Shown: positions 19,612-28,664, counted from the stretch's first letter. The stretch: 64,000 nucleotides of DNA from CAWFKS01 sp963816435 (GCA_963816435.1 CAWFKS010000009.1:186001-250000), one strand, 5' to 3'. Translations and numbers: made by a program. Notes: a model not told the origin generated them from the sequence alone.

Positions 19612-21339
19612 TCAGTTGGATACGAGCAGTGCGCCACTGTCATGGCCGAATTCCGGCTGGACGCCAAGCAGCGGGGCCGACCGGCGGATGATCGCGCCCG
19701 CCAGCGGCGCCGCGTTCATGCCCGCCGTGGCCGGCAGGCCGGGCTTCTCCGGTTTCGGCTCGTCGAGGATGACCAGCACCACATATTGCGGGTCGTCGGC
19801 CGGGAAGGCGGCCAGGAAGGCGTTGAAGCGCTTGTCGCCGGAATAGCGGCCGTTGACGACCTTTTCGGCCGTGCCCGTCTTGCCGCCGACGAAGTAGCCG
19901 GGCACGTCGGCGCGACGCCCGGAGCCCTTCTCGACGTTGAGACGGAACAGGTAGCGCATCGCCGCCGAGGTCGATGGCTCGACCACCTTCTTGCCGACCG
20001 CCATCGCTTCCTTCTCCGTGCGCGGCAGGAAAGTCGGTTCGATCAGCGTTCCGCCGTTGAGGATCGCTGCGGCCGCCACCGCCGTCTGCAGCGGCGTCGT
20101 CGCCATGCCGTGGCCGAACGAGATGGTGATCGAATTGATCTTCTTCCACACGTCCGGGTAGGTCGGATGCGCCACTTCCGGCAGCTCCGTCTGCATGCGG
20201 TCGAGCAGCCCGACGCGCTTCAGGAACGCGCGATGCTGTTCGATGCCGACGGATTCCGTCATCCGCGCCGTGCCGATATTGGAGGAGTGGATGAAGATCT
20301 CCGGCACGGTCAGCGCCCGGCCCATGCTGTGGAAGTCATGGATGGTGAAACCGTCGACATGCAGGGGGTGCGAGGCGTCGAACGTGTCCTTCAGCGTCAC
20401 TTCGCCGGAGTCCAGCGCCATGGCGATGGAGAACGCCTTGATCGTCGATCCCATCTCGAACACGCCGGCCGACATACGGTTGAGGCGGTTCTTCTCGTGG
20501 GCGTTGTACGGATTGTTCGGGTTGTAGTCCGGCAGCGATGCCATCGCCAGGACCTCGCCGGTGCGGGCGTTGAGCACGACGCCGCCGGCGGCGATTGCGT
20601 TGAAGCGCTCCATCGCCTGGGTGAGTTCGTCGTGCACGACATGCTGCACGCGAAGGTCGATCGAAAGCTTCACCGGCGCGAGATCGTCGGCGACGGCCAG
20701 GCCGGTGGCCTGGAGATCGGCCAGACCCTGGTCGTCGATATATTTCTCCATCCCGGCGATGCCCTTGTTGTCGATATTGGTCAGGCCGAGGATGTGGGCG
20801 GCCGTCGGGCCGCCGGGATAGAAGCGGCGCTTCTCGGTGCGAAAGCCGATGCCGGGAATGCCCAGCTGGAGAATGTCGTTCTGCTGGCGCGGCGAGAGCT
20901 GGCGGCGCAGCCACACGAAGCCGGCGCCGCTCTTCAGCCGGCGATAGGTCTGCTCGTAATCGATGTCGGGCAGAACCGTCGCCAGCTTCTCGATCGCTTC
21001 GTCGGCATCGACGATGCGGCGCGGTTCGGCATAGAGCGAGGCCGTCTTGATGTCGGTCGCCAGCACCTCGCCGTTGCGGTCGACGATGTCGGGGCGCGAA
21101 GCCGTGACGCGCGAACCGGGCCCGCTGTCGTCGTCGAGTTGCTGCATGCCGAAATAGACGAGCCGTCCGGCAATGGTGGCGTAGATGCCGAGGAACACCG
21201 CCATCGTCATCAGCATGCGGTTGCGCGCCCGCCCGCCGGTGGCCTTGCGCTGGCCCTCGACGACGATCTCGCCCGGTTCGGACGTTGCCTTCCTGGCATT
21301 GCCGGATTTGGCGCCGCCCCGCCGCAGCCAGCTTCTCAT
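19612..21339 (-). CDS. ftsI: Septal peptidoglycan transpeptidase FtsI (PBP3)
   Basis: Class B penicillin-binding protein cross-linking septal wall, partner of FtsW. 575 residues: short cytoplasmic tail, one transmembrane helix (MLMTMAVFLGIYATIAGRLVYFG), a dimerisation domain, then the transpeptidase domain with active-site GSTIKAFS (SxxK), SSNIGT (SxN) and GGKTGTAEK (KTG). The start overlaps the ftsL stop by 4 bases. The frame is intact. Confidence 0.98.
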   Translation of the reverse strand: MRSWLRRGGAKSGNARKATSEPGEIVVEGQRKATGGRARNRMLMTMAVFLGIYATIAGRLVYFGMQQLDDDSGPGSRVTASRPDIVDRNGEVLATDIKTASLYAEPRRIVDADEAIEKLATVLPDIDYEQTYRRLKSGAGFVWLRRQLSPRQQNDILQLGIPGIGFRTEKRRFYPGGPTAAHILGLTNIDNKGIAGMEKYIDDQGLADLQATGLAVADDLAPVKLSIDLRVQHVVHDELTQAMERFNAIAAGGVVLNARTGEVLAMASLPDYNPNNPYNAHEKNRLNRMSAGVFEMGSTIKAFSIAMALDSGEVTLKDTFDASHPLHVDGFTIHDFHSMGRALTVPEIFIHSSNIGTARMTESVGIEQHRAFLKRVGLLDRMQTELPEVAHPTYPDVWKKINSITISFGHGMATTPLQTAVAAAAILNGGTLIEPTFLPRTEKEAMAVGKKVVEPSTSAAMRYLFRLNVEKGSGRRADVPGYFVGGKTGTAEKVVNGRYSGDKRFNAFLAAFPADDPQYVVLVILDEPKPEKPGLPATAGMNAAPLAGAIIRRSAPLLGVQPEFGHDSGALLVSN

Positions 21340-21713
21340 CGCGTGATCCCCCCGGTCGTGGTCCCATCGGTCCCGCCGGCCTCGGCCATGCCGCCCAGCC
21401 GCTTGGCGGAATAGTCGTCGATGTCGATGCTGCGCTCGGGCAGATCGTCGAGCGTGGCGATCTGCTCGGCCTCGACCGGTTGCAGGTCGAGTTCGTCCTT
21501 GTAGATTTCGGCGAGCTTCTGCAGTCGCGAGGGCTGGGTGAGCAGGCTCCAGTCGGCCTTCAGCACGTCCATGGAGTCTTCCTCGTAGCTGATCTGGCTC
21601 TGGATGTGCCGGATCCGCTCGTATTGCTGCTCCGCCTCCTGCTTGGCCTTGTAGGTGAACGCTGCCGTGGAGACCATGACGGCGATGAGCACGATGTCGG
21701 TGGTACGGAACAC
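21336..21713 (-). CDS. ftsL: Cell division protein FtsL, probable GTG start
   Basis: Small bitopic divisome protein. From GTG at 21713 it has 125 residues: a hydrophobic helix near the N-terminus (IVLIAVMVSTAAFTY), then a coiled-coil-like stretch (QEAEQQYERIRHIQSQI) and the LLTQPSRLQKLA motif typical of FtsL. The GTG follows AAGG about 9 bases upstream and lies 7 bases after the rsmH stop; there is no suitable ATG in this frame. Position between rsmH and ftsI supports the call. Confidence 0.9.
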   Translation of the reverse strand: MFRTTDIVLIAVMVSTAAFTYKAKQEAEQQYERIRHIQSQISYEEDSMDVLKADWSLLTQPSRLQKLAEIYKDELDLQPVEAEQIATLDDLPERSIDIDDYSAKRLGGMAEAGGTDGTTTGGITR

Positions 21714-21720
21714 GGCAATA

Positions 21721-22740
21721 CTACCTTTCTGACGAAGAATCCGGCGACGGCAGGTCGGGAAGCGGAAAGATCGAGAAATCCGTCTCGCGCGGCGCCGCGG
21801 CCGTTCGCACGGCCACCCTGAGCTTGGCCGAGCGGGCGCGCGGATTGCGTTCGGCTTCGGCGCGCGACGCGGTGATGACCTTGCCGGCCTTCTCGAATGT
21901 CGCCTCGCGCTCGACCTGCTGCGGAAGGTGACGCGATCCGCCCGGCTGCCCCGACCGGTCGGTGACGAAGCGCTTGACGATGCGGTCTTCCAGCGAGTGG
22001 AACGTGACGACGGCAAGCGTGCCGCCCGGCTTCAGCGCGCGCTCGGCGGCGAACAGCGCCCGCGCCAGCTCGCCCAGTTCGTCGTTGACGAAGATGCGCA
22101 GCCCCTGGAACGTGCGGGTGGCCGGGTCGATCTTTTCCTTCGGATTGCGGCCGATGGCCGCCTCGACGGTTTCAGCCAGTTCGCGAGTGCGGGAAAAGGG
22201 CTTCTGCGCCCGCCGCCGCTCGATGGCACGGGCGACGCGACCGGCGTGCCGCTCCTCGCCGAGCATGCCGATGATGCGCGTCAGGTCGGTGACCTTGAAC
22301 GTATTGACGATGTCGGCAGCGCTCGGCCCGCTCTGCGCCATGCGCATGTCGAGCGGTCCGTCGTTACGGAACGAAAACCCGCGCTCGGCCTCGTCGAGCT
22401 GCATCGAGGAAACGCCGATGTCCAGCACGACGCCGTCGACGGGCTGACCGGCGAGATGGTCGAGTTCGGAAAACCGCCCCTGCGCCAGACGAAGGCGGCC
22501 GTGGGAGTCCGTTTCCAACGCCCTGCCCGCGGCGATCGCGTCGGGGTCGCGGTCGATGGCGATGACCGAGGCGCCGGCTGCAAGCAGCGCCCTGGTATAG
22601 CCGCCGGCCCCGAACGTGCCGTCGACGATCGTAGCGTCACGCTGCGGCTGAAGGGCCTCGAGCACCTCGTCGAGCAGAACCGGAATGTGGCGGGCCAGTC
22701 CGCCACCGGCGGGAAGATCCGCGCCGGGGCCCGCCATCAT
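21721..22740 (-). CDS. rsmH: 16S rRNA (cytosine(1402)-N(4))-methyltransferase RsmH
   Basis: SAM-dependent methyltransferase of 16S rRNA. 339 residues. Seen: HIPVLLDEVLEALQP, the SAM-binding VDGTFGAGGYTRALL, DRDPDAIAAG, VVLDIGVSSMQLDEAERGFSF, and VTFHSLEDRIVKRF. ATG at 22740 overlaps the TGA of mraZ. The open frame extends upstream to 23391, but that part only overlies mraZ in another frame. Confidence 0.97.
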   Translation of the reverse strand: MMAGPGADLPAGGGLARHIPVLLDEVLEALQPQRDATIVDGTFGAGGYTRALLAAGASVIAIDRDPDAIAAGRALETDSHGRLRLAQGRFSELDHLAGQPVDGVVLDIGVSSMQLDEAERGFSFRNDGPLDMRMAQSGPSAADIVNTFKVTDLTRIIGMLGEERHAGRVARAIERRRAQKPFSRTRELAETVEAAIGRNPKEKIDPATRTFQGLRIFVNDELGELARALFAAERALKPGGTLAVVTFHSLEDRIVKRFVTDRSGQPGGSRHLPQQVEREATFEKAGKVITASRAEAERNPRARSAKLRVAVRTAAAPRETDFSIFPLPDLPSPDSSSER

Positions 22741-23204
22741 TCCGGCTGCCCGTTCGGCCGCGCTGCCGCGGCCTGTTGACGAAGCTTCAGGAGCCGCGCC
22801 CGCACTTCCGCGCCATAGGCGCGAAGCCGCTCCGGTTCCCAGATCTGAAAAAAGTGCCCCCGCCCGACGAACGCCACCTCGTTGGTGATGCCGGTATGCT
22901 CGCGCACGAAATCGTTGACCGTGATCCGCCCGTCCTGGTCCAGCTTCAGGAAGGCCCCGTCCCCGTGGATGAAGAACGACATGTCGTCCGCCGTCTGCAG
23001 AAACGGGTCCTCCAGCGCGATCCGCTCCTCGTAGCGCTCCAGGAGGTCCGGCCCGCCGACATCCATCGCCGGCGTCTCCAGCGCCCGCAGCGCATAGAGG
23101 TCCGAGTAGCCGCGCTTCTGCACGACCGAGCGGAAATGCGCCGGCACCGACACGCGGCCCTTCGCATCTATCCTGTTCACTGCGTTTGACAGAAACCGGT
23201 CCAT
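22737..23204 (-). CDS. mraZ: Transcriptional regulator MraZ
   Basis: DNA-binding repressor of the dcw operon, related to AbrB folds. 155 residues with two MraZ repeats: FLSNAVNRIDAKGRVSVPAHF (first copy) and FLKLDQDGRITVNDF with GRGHFFQIWEPERL (second). First gene of the cluster; a candidate promoter with repeated TGGGN boxes lies about 180 bases upstream, so autoregulation as described for enteric MraZ is plausible. Confidence 0.96.
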   Translation of the reverse strand: MDRFLSNAVNRIDAKGRVSVPAHFRSVVQKRGYSDLYALRALETPAMDVGGPDLLERYEERIALEDPFLQTADDMSFFIHGDGAFLKLDQDGRITVNDFVREHTGITNEVAFVGRGHFFQIWEPERLRAYGAEVRARLLKLRQQAAAARPNGQPE

Positions 23205-23381
23205 TACGCGTGACAGCCGCTTCCGCCGCCGAACCCCTTTTCATCTCGCTGCCCGCGCGCCGGCGCGGCTCCCTCGGAAGATCGCCAGCAAGGGCGCGCG
23301 TCCGGCCGCACCCGGCGGCACGAGCCGCGGGAGTGGCGAACGCTTCACCCGGAACTGGAACGTCGTCCTGACTGGCTTCAA

Positions 23382-23410
23382 GGGATAACATGGGCGAATA
23401 TGGGCGTCAA
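23382..23410 (-). promoter_or_regulatory. Candidate sigma-70 promoter of the mra/dcw operon
   Basis: On the minus strand TTGACG (-35, 23405-23410) is followed after exactly 17 bases by TATCCC (-10, 23382-23387). This predicts a transcript start near 23375 and a leader of about 170 bases before mraZ. It fits the rhizobial TTGAC-type -35; the -10 is imperfect. Confidence 0.55.
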
Positions 23411-23415
23411 CGGGA
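23391..23415 (+). promoter_or_regulatory. Candidate MraZ boxes (TGGGN direct repeats)
   Basis: TGGGC at 23391, TGGGC at 23401 and CGGGA at 23411 form three direct repeats with 5-base spacers (10-base period). E. coli MraZ is known to bind TGGGN repeats with 5-base spacers. The repeats overlap the candidate promoter's spacer and -35. They read on the strand opposite to mraZ transcription. Confidence 0.5.
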
Positions 23416-23491
23416 ACAGGGTACACACCGGCCCGGTGGCGCACCTCGGCGAAGCGCAGTACGGGCCTTCGCCGTTTGTCGCCTATTAAGG

Positions 23492-23506
23492 CTAACGAAC
23501 CGTTAG
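23492..23506. promoter_or_regulatory. Short perfect palindrome upstream of the PLP gene
   Basis: CTAACG and CGTTAG arms separated by AAC, 83 bases before the ATG at 23589. It may be an operator for the trans-sulfuration gene. No regulator is encoded next to it, so this is only a candidate. Confidence 0.25.
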
Positions 23507-23588
23507 GACGGTCGCTGGATCGCGGGCTTGCCCGGGGGACGAAGCCCGACTAGCGTCGCGGCGTTTTCCGCCTGAAAGGCTTCATTCC

Positions 23589-24705
23589 ATGTCGGACAAG
23601 ATGCAGAACCGTGCCGCTCGCCTCGCCCATCTTCGTGGTTCCCAACTCGAAAAGGGCGACCCGGTTCCCCTGCCGCTGACCATGGCCTCGATGTTCCACC
23701 TGCCGGGCGATCCGGCCGGCCACCGACAGTACGGCCGCTTCGACAATCCGACATGGGAGGCGACCGAAGACTTGCTGGGTCTGCTGGAGGACGCCGAAGC
23801 GGTGGCGTTCCCTTCCGGCATGGCGGCGATCTCGGCCACCCTCTTCGCGCTGCTGAAGACCGGCGACCGCGTACTGCTTCCCTCCGACGGCTACTACACG
23901 CCGCGCGTGCTGGCGGAACGCTTCCTGAAGCCGATGGGCATCGCCTGCGATCTGCGACCGACGACGACCTTTCTCGACGGCGGGTTCGACGGCTACCGTC
24001 TCGTGCTGGTCGAGACGCCGTCGAATCCGGGGCTCGACATCTGCGACATCGCCGCCGTTGCCAAGGCCGCGCACGCCGCCGGCGCCATCGTCGTCGCCGA
24101 CAACACAACGATGACGCCGTTCGGCCAGCGCCCGCTCGATTTCGGCGTCGACATCGTCGTTTCCGCCGACACCAAGGCGGCGAACGGCCATTCCGACGTG
24201 CTGTTCGGGCACGTGTCGAGCCGCCACGCCGATCTGGTCGCCGCCATCCGCGACTGGCGCAAGCTGGCCGGCGGAATTCCCGGGCCCTTCGAGGCATGGA
24301 TGGTGCATCGCGGTCTCGAAACGCTCGAGGTTCGCTTCGAGCGCATGTGCAACTCGGCCGAGACGATCGCGCCGCGCCTGGCCGCGCACCGGGCAGTGAA
24401 GGCGTTGCGCTATCCGGGCCTAGACGACGACCCGTCGCACAACCTCGCCTCCGTGCAGATGGATCGCTTCGGCTTCATGATCGGGCTGACGCTGGAAACG
24501 GAGGAGAAGGCCGAGAACTTCATCAACCGGTGCGGCCTGATACAGCCGGCCACCTCGTTCGGCGGTCTTCACACGTCTGCCGAGCGCCGTGCCCGCTGGG
24601 GGGACAATGTCGCGCCGGGCTTCGTGCGGCTGTCGGTCGGCTGCGAACCGGTCGAGGAGCTTTGGTCTGCAATCGAGAAGTCGCTGGACGAGCCTGGCCG
24701 ACTAG
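23589..24705 (+). CDS. Cystathionine beta/gamma-lyase family PLP enzyme (one apparent frameshift near the stop)
   Basis: Fold-type I PLP enzyme of the Cys/Met metabolism family (trans-sulfuration). Seen: SQLEKGDPVPLPLTMAS, YGRFDNPTWEATE, FPSGMAAISATLFALL (PLP phosphate site), DNTTMTPFGQRPL, and SADTKAANGHSDVL with the Schiff-base lysine. As read, the frame runs on to 25022, but that tail is antisense to the parE gene. Removing one C at 24693-24694 yields ...SLDELAD and a TAG at 24703-24705. Length 1117 = 3x372+1 agrees, giving 371 residues, the usual size. Whether it is a lyase or a gamma-synthase cannot be told from motifs alone. Confidence 0.8.
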
Positions 24706-25004
24706 CTACTGCCGCTGGCCATGTCCTCGGGTTCGATCTTGCGGCGGCCGTGCAGGACACGCAGGATTTCAATCCGATCTTCGGCGATCCGGTAGAATGC
24801 AAGATACTCCCCGACGATCACCTGCCGCAGGCCGGGTGCGAGATCCTCGCGGCGCGGGCCGGATCGCGGCTGCGTTGCCAGAAGTTCCCAACGCTCCCGA
24901 AAACGGTCGAGAAGCCTGACCGCCGCCGGTGCATTATGCATTGCAACGTGATCGAGAATTGCCTCGAGATCGCGAGAAGCACGCGGCGAAAGGCGGTAGG
25001 TCAC
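24702..25004 (-). CDS. parE: ParE/RelE-family toxin
   Basis: Toxin half of a type II toxin-antitoxin pair. 100 residues with the ParE pattern: LSPRASRDLEAILDHVA near the N-terminus, RRLLDRFRE-like helix, and the C-terminal strand pair EYLAFYRIAEDRIEILRVLHG followed by RRKI. The start overlaps parD by 4 bases. Its TAG and the TAG of the convergent PLP gene share the palindrome CTAG (24702-24705). Confidence 0.88.
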   Translation of the reverse strand: MTYRLSPRASRDLEAILDHVAMHNAPAAVRLLDRFRERWELLATQPRSGPRREDLAPGLRQVIVGEYLAFYRIAEDRIEILRVLHGRRKIEPEDMASGSS

Positions 25005-25285
25005 TTCTGCGGAAGCGGATGAAGCCGCGCGTTAAGTCGCTCGCGAAGTCGCTCCATGGTTTCGGCACCATCGAGAGATGGCCCGCTGTCGATGCCTTCC
25101 TGGATCAGTCGCCGCAGCTCGTCGAGCGTGTAGCCGAAATTGTCGCGGCGCTCCTTCCAGTCGCGCAGCGCCTCTTCGACCACGGCCTCCCCGGACGCAT
25201 ACTCGCCGGAGGCGACAGCCGCTTCGATCTCGGCGGCCTGTTCGGAGTTCAGCGTGACGGTTGCGGGCTTGTCGAGATGACCCAT
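25001..25285 (-). CDS. parD: ParD-family antitoxin
   Basis: Antitoxin and likely autorepressor for the downstream ParE toxin. 94 residues: N-terminal ribbon-helix-helix (ATVTLNSEQAAEIEAAVASGEYASGEAVVEEALRDW read in two blocks) and a flexible acidic C-terminus for toxin binding. The 4-base overlap with parE and gene order antitoxin-toxin are standard. Confidence 0.88.
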   Translation of the reverse strand: MGHLDKPATVTLNSEQAAEIEAAVASGEYASGEAVVEEALRDWKERRDNFGYTLDELRRLIQEGIDSGPSLDGAETMERLRERLNARLHPLPQK

Positions 25286-25413
25286 CGGCTCGTTCCTTTG
25301 CGACGCCGCATTCTACCCTTTCGCGATCCGGCCTGCAAAGCTCCCTGTCCCGCGCGCCACTCGTGCGGATTTGATTCAAATTGGAATCTTTTCAGCGCAA
25401 GCTGCTGAAATCA

Positions 25414-25870
25414 AAGCGCCAGCCGGCCTGTAAGCCGGGTTCTGTATGGCCCCGGAGCCGCAAGGCCCGGAACGTGGCGGCCATTCATCTGGGACGGATG
25501 TCGCCATCCGCCTCCTGCAACCTACCCGAACGACTGGGCCGGAAAGAGCCCCGAGGGTCGCCCCTCGCGCCGTTCCTATTCGGTCTTGCTCCCGGTGGGG
25601 TTTGCCGTGCCGCTTCCGTTGCCGGTCGCGCGGTGGGCCCTTACCCCACCCTTTCACCCTTACCCCGCCAGTACTCGGCTCGCTCGCATCGTCAGTGACG
25701 AAATGGCCGAGCCGACTACAGGCGGGGCGGTCTGCTTTCTGTGGCACTGTCCCTGGGGTCGCCCCCGCCGGCAGTTAACCGGCACCGTCTCTCCATGGAG
25801 CCCGGACTTTCCTCATCCGCTGCCTTTCGGCGAATGCGGATGCGGCCGCCCGGCCGGCTGGCAGACCGTA
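25414..25870 (-). ncRNA. rnpB: RNase P RNA, class A
   Basis: Catalytic RNA of RNase P, which trims tRNA 5' ends. On the minus strand the 5' part contains the conserved GAGGAAAGTCCGGGCTCC block and ACAGTGCCACAGAAA; the middle has GGTAAGGGTGAAAGGGTG; the 3' end has the AGAACCCGGCTTACAG element. The ends pair (GCCAGCCGGCC with GGCCGGCTGGC) as helix P1. Ends are placed from that pairing and may be off by several bases. Confidence 0.95.
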
Positions 25871-25887
25871 TAAAGTTGGTCGAGCGC

Positions 25888-25921
25888 AAAAAGGCAAGGG
25901 GCAGCAGCGCTGCCCCTTGCC
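25888..25921 (-). terminator. Rho-independent terminator of the transglycosylase gene
   Basis: 12-bp stem (GGCAAGGGGCAG with CTGCCCCTTGCC) and a 5-base loop, followed on the minus strand by TTTTT. It lies 9 bases after the stop of the minus-strand transglycosylase and just before the rnpB 5' end. Confidence 0.85.
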
Positions 25922-25930
25922 GTTTGTTCG

Positions 25931-26512
25931 TCAGCCCGCCAGTTCGCGCTTCACGTTCTTGCAGTAGGCGGCCGAAACCGGGTTCATGCGCTTGGCCCCG
26001 TGGCCGGCATTGTATTTGAGCACGGTTCCGCACGTGGTGCCGCCGCCGAGCTTGGCGGCCTTGCCGAGATATTTCATGCCGAAGCGGATGTTCGTGTCGG
26101 GATCGTAGAGCCCCTTCGCCGAGCCGCGATACCCCATCATCCGTGCGGTTGCTGGCTTGATCTGCATCAGGCCGATCTCGCCGGCGTTGCCGCGAGCGTT
26201 GGCGCGGTAGTTGCTTTCGATCTTGATGATCGCGTGGGCGAGCGTCACCGGCACGCCGTATTCGCGGGCGTATTTCGAGATGATCTTTCCATATTTCGCC
26301 CCGCTTGGCCCGATCGACGACGTCTTGGTGTCGTCGATCTTGCCGTCTTCTCCCTTCTCCACGCACCCCGTGAGAATGTAGCAGACCTGCTTAGGCGCGT
26401 CCGGACCATTGCGCGCGCTCCCCGCGCTACCGGCCATTGCCACCCCGGGCATGGCCACAAGCATCATCGCCCCGGCAGCGAGAGCTGCCGCTCCAAATGT
26501 CAGTCTTTTCAT
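25931..26512 (-). CDS. Secreted lytic transglycosylase (SLT domain)
   Basis: Periplasmic peptidoglycan-cleaving enzyme. 193 residues: signal peptide to about residue 27 (MLVAMPGVAMA), a short linker with two cysteines (VCYILTGC), then a compact SLT domain (about 75-185) with the catalytic glutamate in AIIKIESNYRANA, the EIGLMQIKPATA motif and LKYNAGHG. A small stand-alone family member; it is followed by a strong terminator. Confidence 0.92.
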   Translation of the reverse strand: MKRLTFGAAALAAGAMMLVAMPGVAMAGSAGSARNGPDAPKQVCYILTGCVEKGEDGKIDDTKTSSIGPSGAKYGKIISKYAREYGVPVTLAHAIIKIESNYRANARGNAGEIGLMQIKPATARMMGYRGSAKGLYDPDTNIRFGMKYLGKAAKLGGGTTCGTVLKYNAGHGAKRMNPVSAAYCKNVKRELAG

Positions 26513-26684
26513 TGGTTACCGTATTGCGGTTCGCCATCCGCTTTGCGAATGGCAGGTTCTTCTTGGCCGGCCCGACTGAGGCGCCCCGACCGGCGGTGGT
26601 ATGGGCGGCGCAATGAAGGTTGAATTGGAGCTGAAAAGGGCAACGCCGGTCACTTTGAATGACCGTTTGTTACGGCGCCTGCCC

Positions 26685-27428
26685 TCAGCCGCGCGCCGCA
26701 GGCAGGGCCGCCAAAAGCCGTCGCAGCGTTTCCACCGTCGACGTGTCGGCGATACCGGTCACAAGCGCCGGCCGAAAATGACGCTGGAAGGCACGAGTCA
26801 CGGTAGCGGTCCAGGCATCGAACCGGCCGGTGATCTCAGCCCCGTAACCGTAGAGCGCGAGCATCGACTGCAACGCCTCCACGAACTCGCCCGAACTGCC
26901 TTCCCGCAGCGTTTCCCCGGCCGCGACGGGCGCCGGCTCGACGAAATGCCCGATCCCCTCCCGAGCCAGCCTGGCCCAGGGGAACTTCTCTCCCGGATCC
27001 GCCTTGCGGCCCGGCGCGACGTCGGAATGGGCGAGCACGCGCTCGGGCGCAATCGCATGTCTTTCCACGATGCCGCGACAGAGTTCCGTCACCGCCTCGA
27101 TCTGGCTTTCCGGAAAATCGGGATAGCCGAATTCGTGACCGGGATTGGCGATCTCGATACCGACCGAGCACGAATTGATGTCGCTCTGGCCGTGCCACGA
27201 ACTCCTGCCGGCGTGCCACGCCCGGTCGGCCTCGCGAACCATCTGCACGATGCGCCCGTCTTCGTGGACGAGATAATGTGCGGACACTTCGCTGTCTGGA
27301 TTGCACAGCCATGCTTCGGCGGCCTGCGCGGAGATCATGCCCGTGTAGTGCAGGATGATGGCATCGGCCTTCAGTCCGTCCCGGCGCGGACCGAAATTCG
27401 GCGAGAACCCGCACTTCCGCCCCTTCAT
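26685..27428 (-). CDS. N-acetylmuramoyl-L-alanine amidase (AmiD/AmpD type) with peptidoglycan-binding domain
   Basis: Zinc amidase that cuts the MurNAc-L-Ala bond. 247 residues. Amidase_2 domain at about 15-160: ILHYTGM (zinc His), SAHYLVHEDGRIVQMV, WHAGRSSWHG, SVGIEIANPGHE, and LAHSDVAPGRKADPGEKFPW (zinc His and catalytic region). A C-terminal peptidoglycan-binding repeat follows (about 180-240, FVEALQSMLALYGYG). No signal peptide is visible, so a cytoplasmic muropeptide-recycling role like AmpD is possible. It sits 18 bases after the DjlA-like gene. Confidence 0.92.
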   Translation of the reverse strand: MKGRKCGFSPNFGPRRDGLKADAIILHYTGMISAQAAEAWLCNPDSEVSAHYLVHEDGRIVQMVREADRAWHAGRSSWHGQSDINSCSVGIEIANPGHEFGYPDFPESQIEAVTELCRGIVERHAIAPERVLAHSDVAPGRKADPGEKFPWARLAREGIGHFVEPAPVAAGETLREGSSGEFVEALQSMLALYGYGAEITGRFDAWTATVTRAFQRHFRPALVTGIADTSTVETLRRLLAALPAARG

Positions 27429-27446
27429 GATCCGGCCCGAACCCGT

Positions 27447-28158
27447 TCATGCCGGACGCTTCTCGCGCTCGATCGTCCGGTATGCGTCGTTGATGGCGGC
27501 GAGCCGCGAATTGGCGATCGCCACGAACTCTTCGGGCACTCCGCGCGCGATCAGCATGTCGGGGTGGTGCTCGCGCACGAGGTCGCGATAGCGGCGGCGC
27601 ACCTCATCGAACGACGCCCCGCGATCGACGGCGAGCACGCGATAGGGATCGGCCGCGCCGAGATCGGCATGGCTTGCCAGGATCGCGTCGAAATGCCTGT
27701 CGTCGATGTCGAAGATCTCGGCGACGCGGCGCAGGAAACCGATCTCGCGCTCATGCAGATAACCGTCGGCCTTGGCGATGTGGAACAGCCCGTCGAGAAT
27801 GTCCTCGAGCATGGGGCAGTTGGCTTCGCCGTTGCCGCAAAGCTTCGCCATCCGCTCGGCATAGGCCTCGAAGCCGGCCACGTCCGCCTTGGCGAGATCG
27901 AACAGCCGCGCCACGTTGCGCGCTTCCCCCTGCGGCACTTCGAAAAGTCTGCTGGAACGCCTGCACCTCGTCGACCGTGACGACGCCGTCCGCCTTGGCC
28001 ATCTTGGCAGACAGCGCGATCATGGCGATCGAAAACGCCACGCCGCGCCGCAGCTGCGCATCGCCCGCAAAGAACGTGCGCACGCCCTCGACCATGCCCG
28101 ACAGCGCCGAGCCGGAAGCGCGCGAGGCGAGATCGCCGATTCGAAACCAGATCGACAT
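27447..28158 (-). CDS. DjlA-like protein: TerB domain plus J domain (one apparent frameshift)
   Basis: Probable DnaK co-chaperone. Seen: an N-terminal TerB-like helical domain (about 30-150; VAFSIAMIALSAKMAKADGVV and DGLFHIAKADGYLHE repeats) and a C-terminal J domain with the HPD motif in VREHHPDMLIARG. The frame breaks at 27944-27947, where AAAA on the plus strand reads one base too long; correction joins FQQTF to EVPQGEARN. Length 712 = 3x237+1 agrees, giving 236 residues. Unlike E. coli DjlA it shows no clear N-terminal membrane anchor. Confidence 0.88.
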
Positions 28159-28305
28159 GCGACCGACACTAAAGCCAGTCGCCCTCAAATGCGAGAATTT
28201 GTGTGCACTGCGGTAGAACGCACAAGACCCCGCCGGGGGGCTGCCGGCGAGGCCTTGCTGCAATGCGGAGCCCGGGAGTGAGGCTCCGTGGGAGTGCACG
28301 ACTTC

Positions 28306-28506
28306 TCAGTTGCTGGGAGCGTTGACGTTGTCCTGCGGAGCAGGCGTCGCCGGTGCAGCCGGCGCCATGCCGGTGTCGGCCGGAGCGGCCTGGTCCTGCT
28401 GGTCCGTCGGCTGGATGCTCTGGGTCGTGGTGTCGTCGGTATCGCTGCAGGCCGCCAGGCCGAGCAGCGCAATGCCGGACACGGACGCGAGAATGAGCTT
28501 CTTCAT
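28306..28506 (-). CDS. Small lipoprotein of unknown function
   Basis: 66 residues. Signal peptide MKKLILASVSGIALLGLAAC with a lipobox (LAAC, Cys20), then a low-complexity Asp/Thr/Gln/Pro/Ala-rich tail with no cysteine. Preceded on its strand by an AGGAGG-type ribosome binding site (CAAGGAGGCATACC). Function unknown; such short, disordered lipoproteins are common in Rhizobiales. Confidence 0.75.
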   Translation of the reverse strand: MKKLILASVSGIALLGLAACSDTDDTTTQSIQPTDQQDQAAPADTGMAPAAPATPAPQDNVNAPSN

Positions 28507-28664
28507 GGTATGCCTCCTTGATCAAACATCGCCCGCTTCGTTGGCGGCGGGTCGCGTCAAAAACGCCGGCTGCCACGTCGCGTTTCATAACATTGGCTGA
28601 CTTCAAGACACATTTCGAAAGCTGACGGCCGCGTTACCGAAGCTAGCCGACAGGTGCCCGTCGG

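Noticed and set aside
23507..23588. Possible SAM-II riboswitch before the trans-sulfuration gene
   Set aside because: A CGGGCTT/AAGCCCG hairpin exists, but the conserved SAM-II pseudoknot bases are not seen.
24706..25022. C-terminal extension of the PLP enzyme
   Set aside because: It is antisense to parE and exceeds family length; one base correction gives a normal stop.
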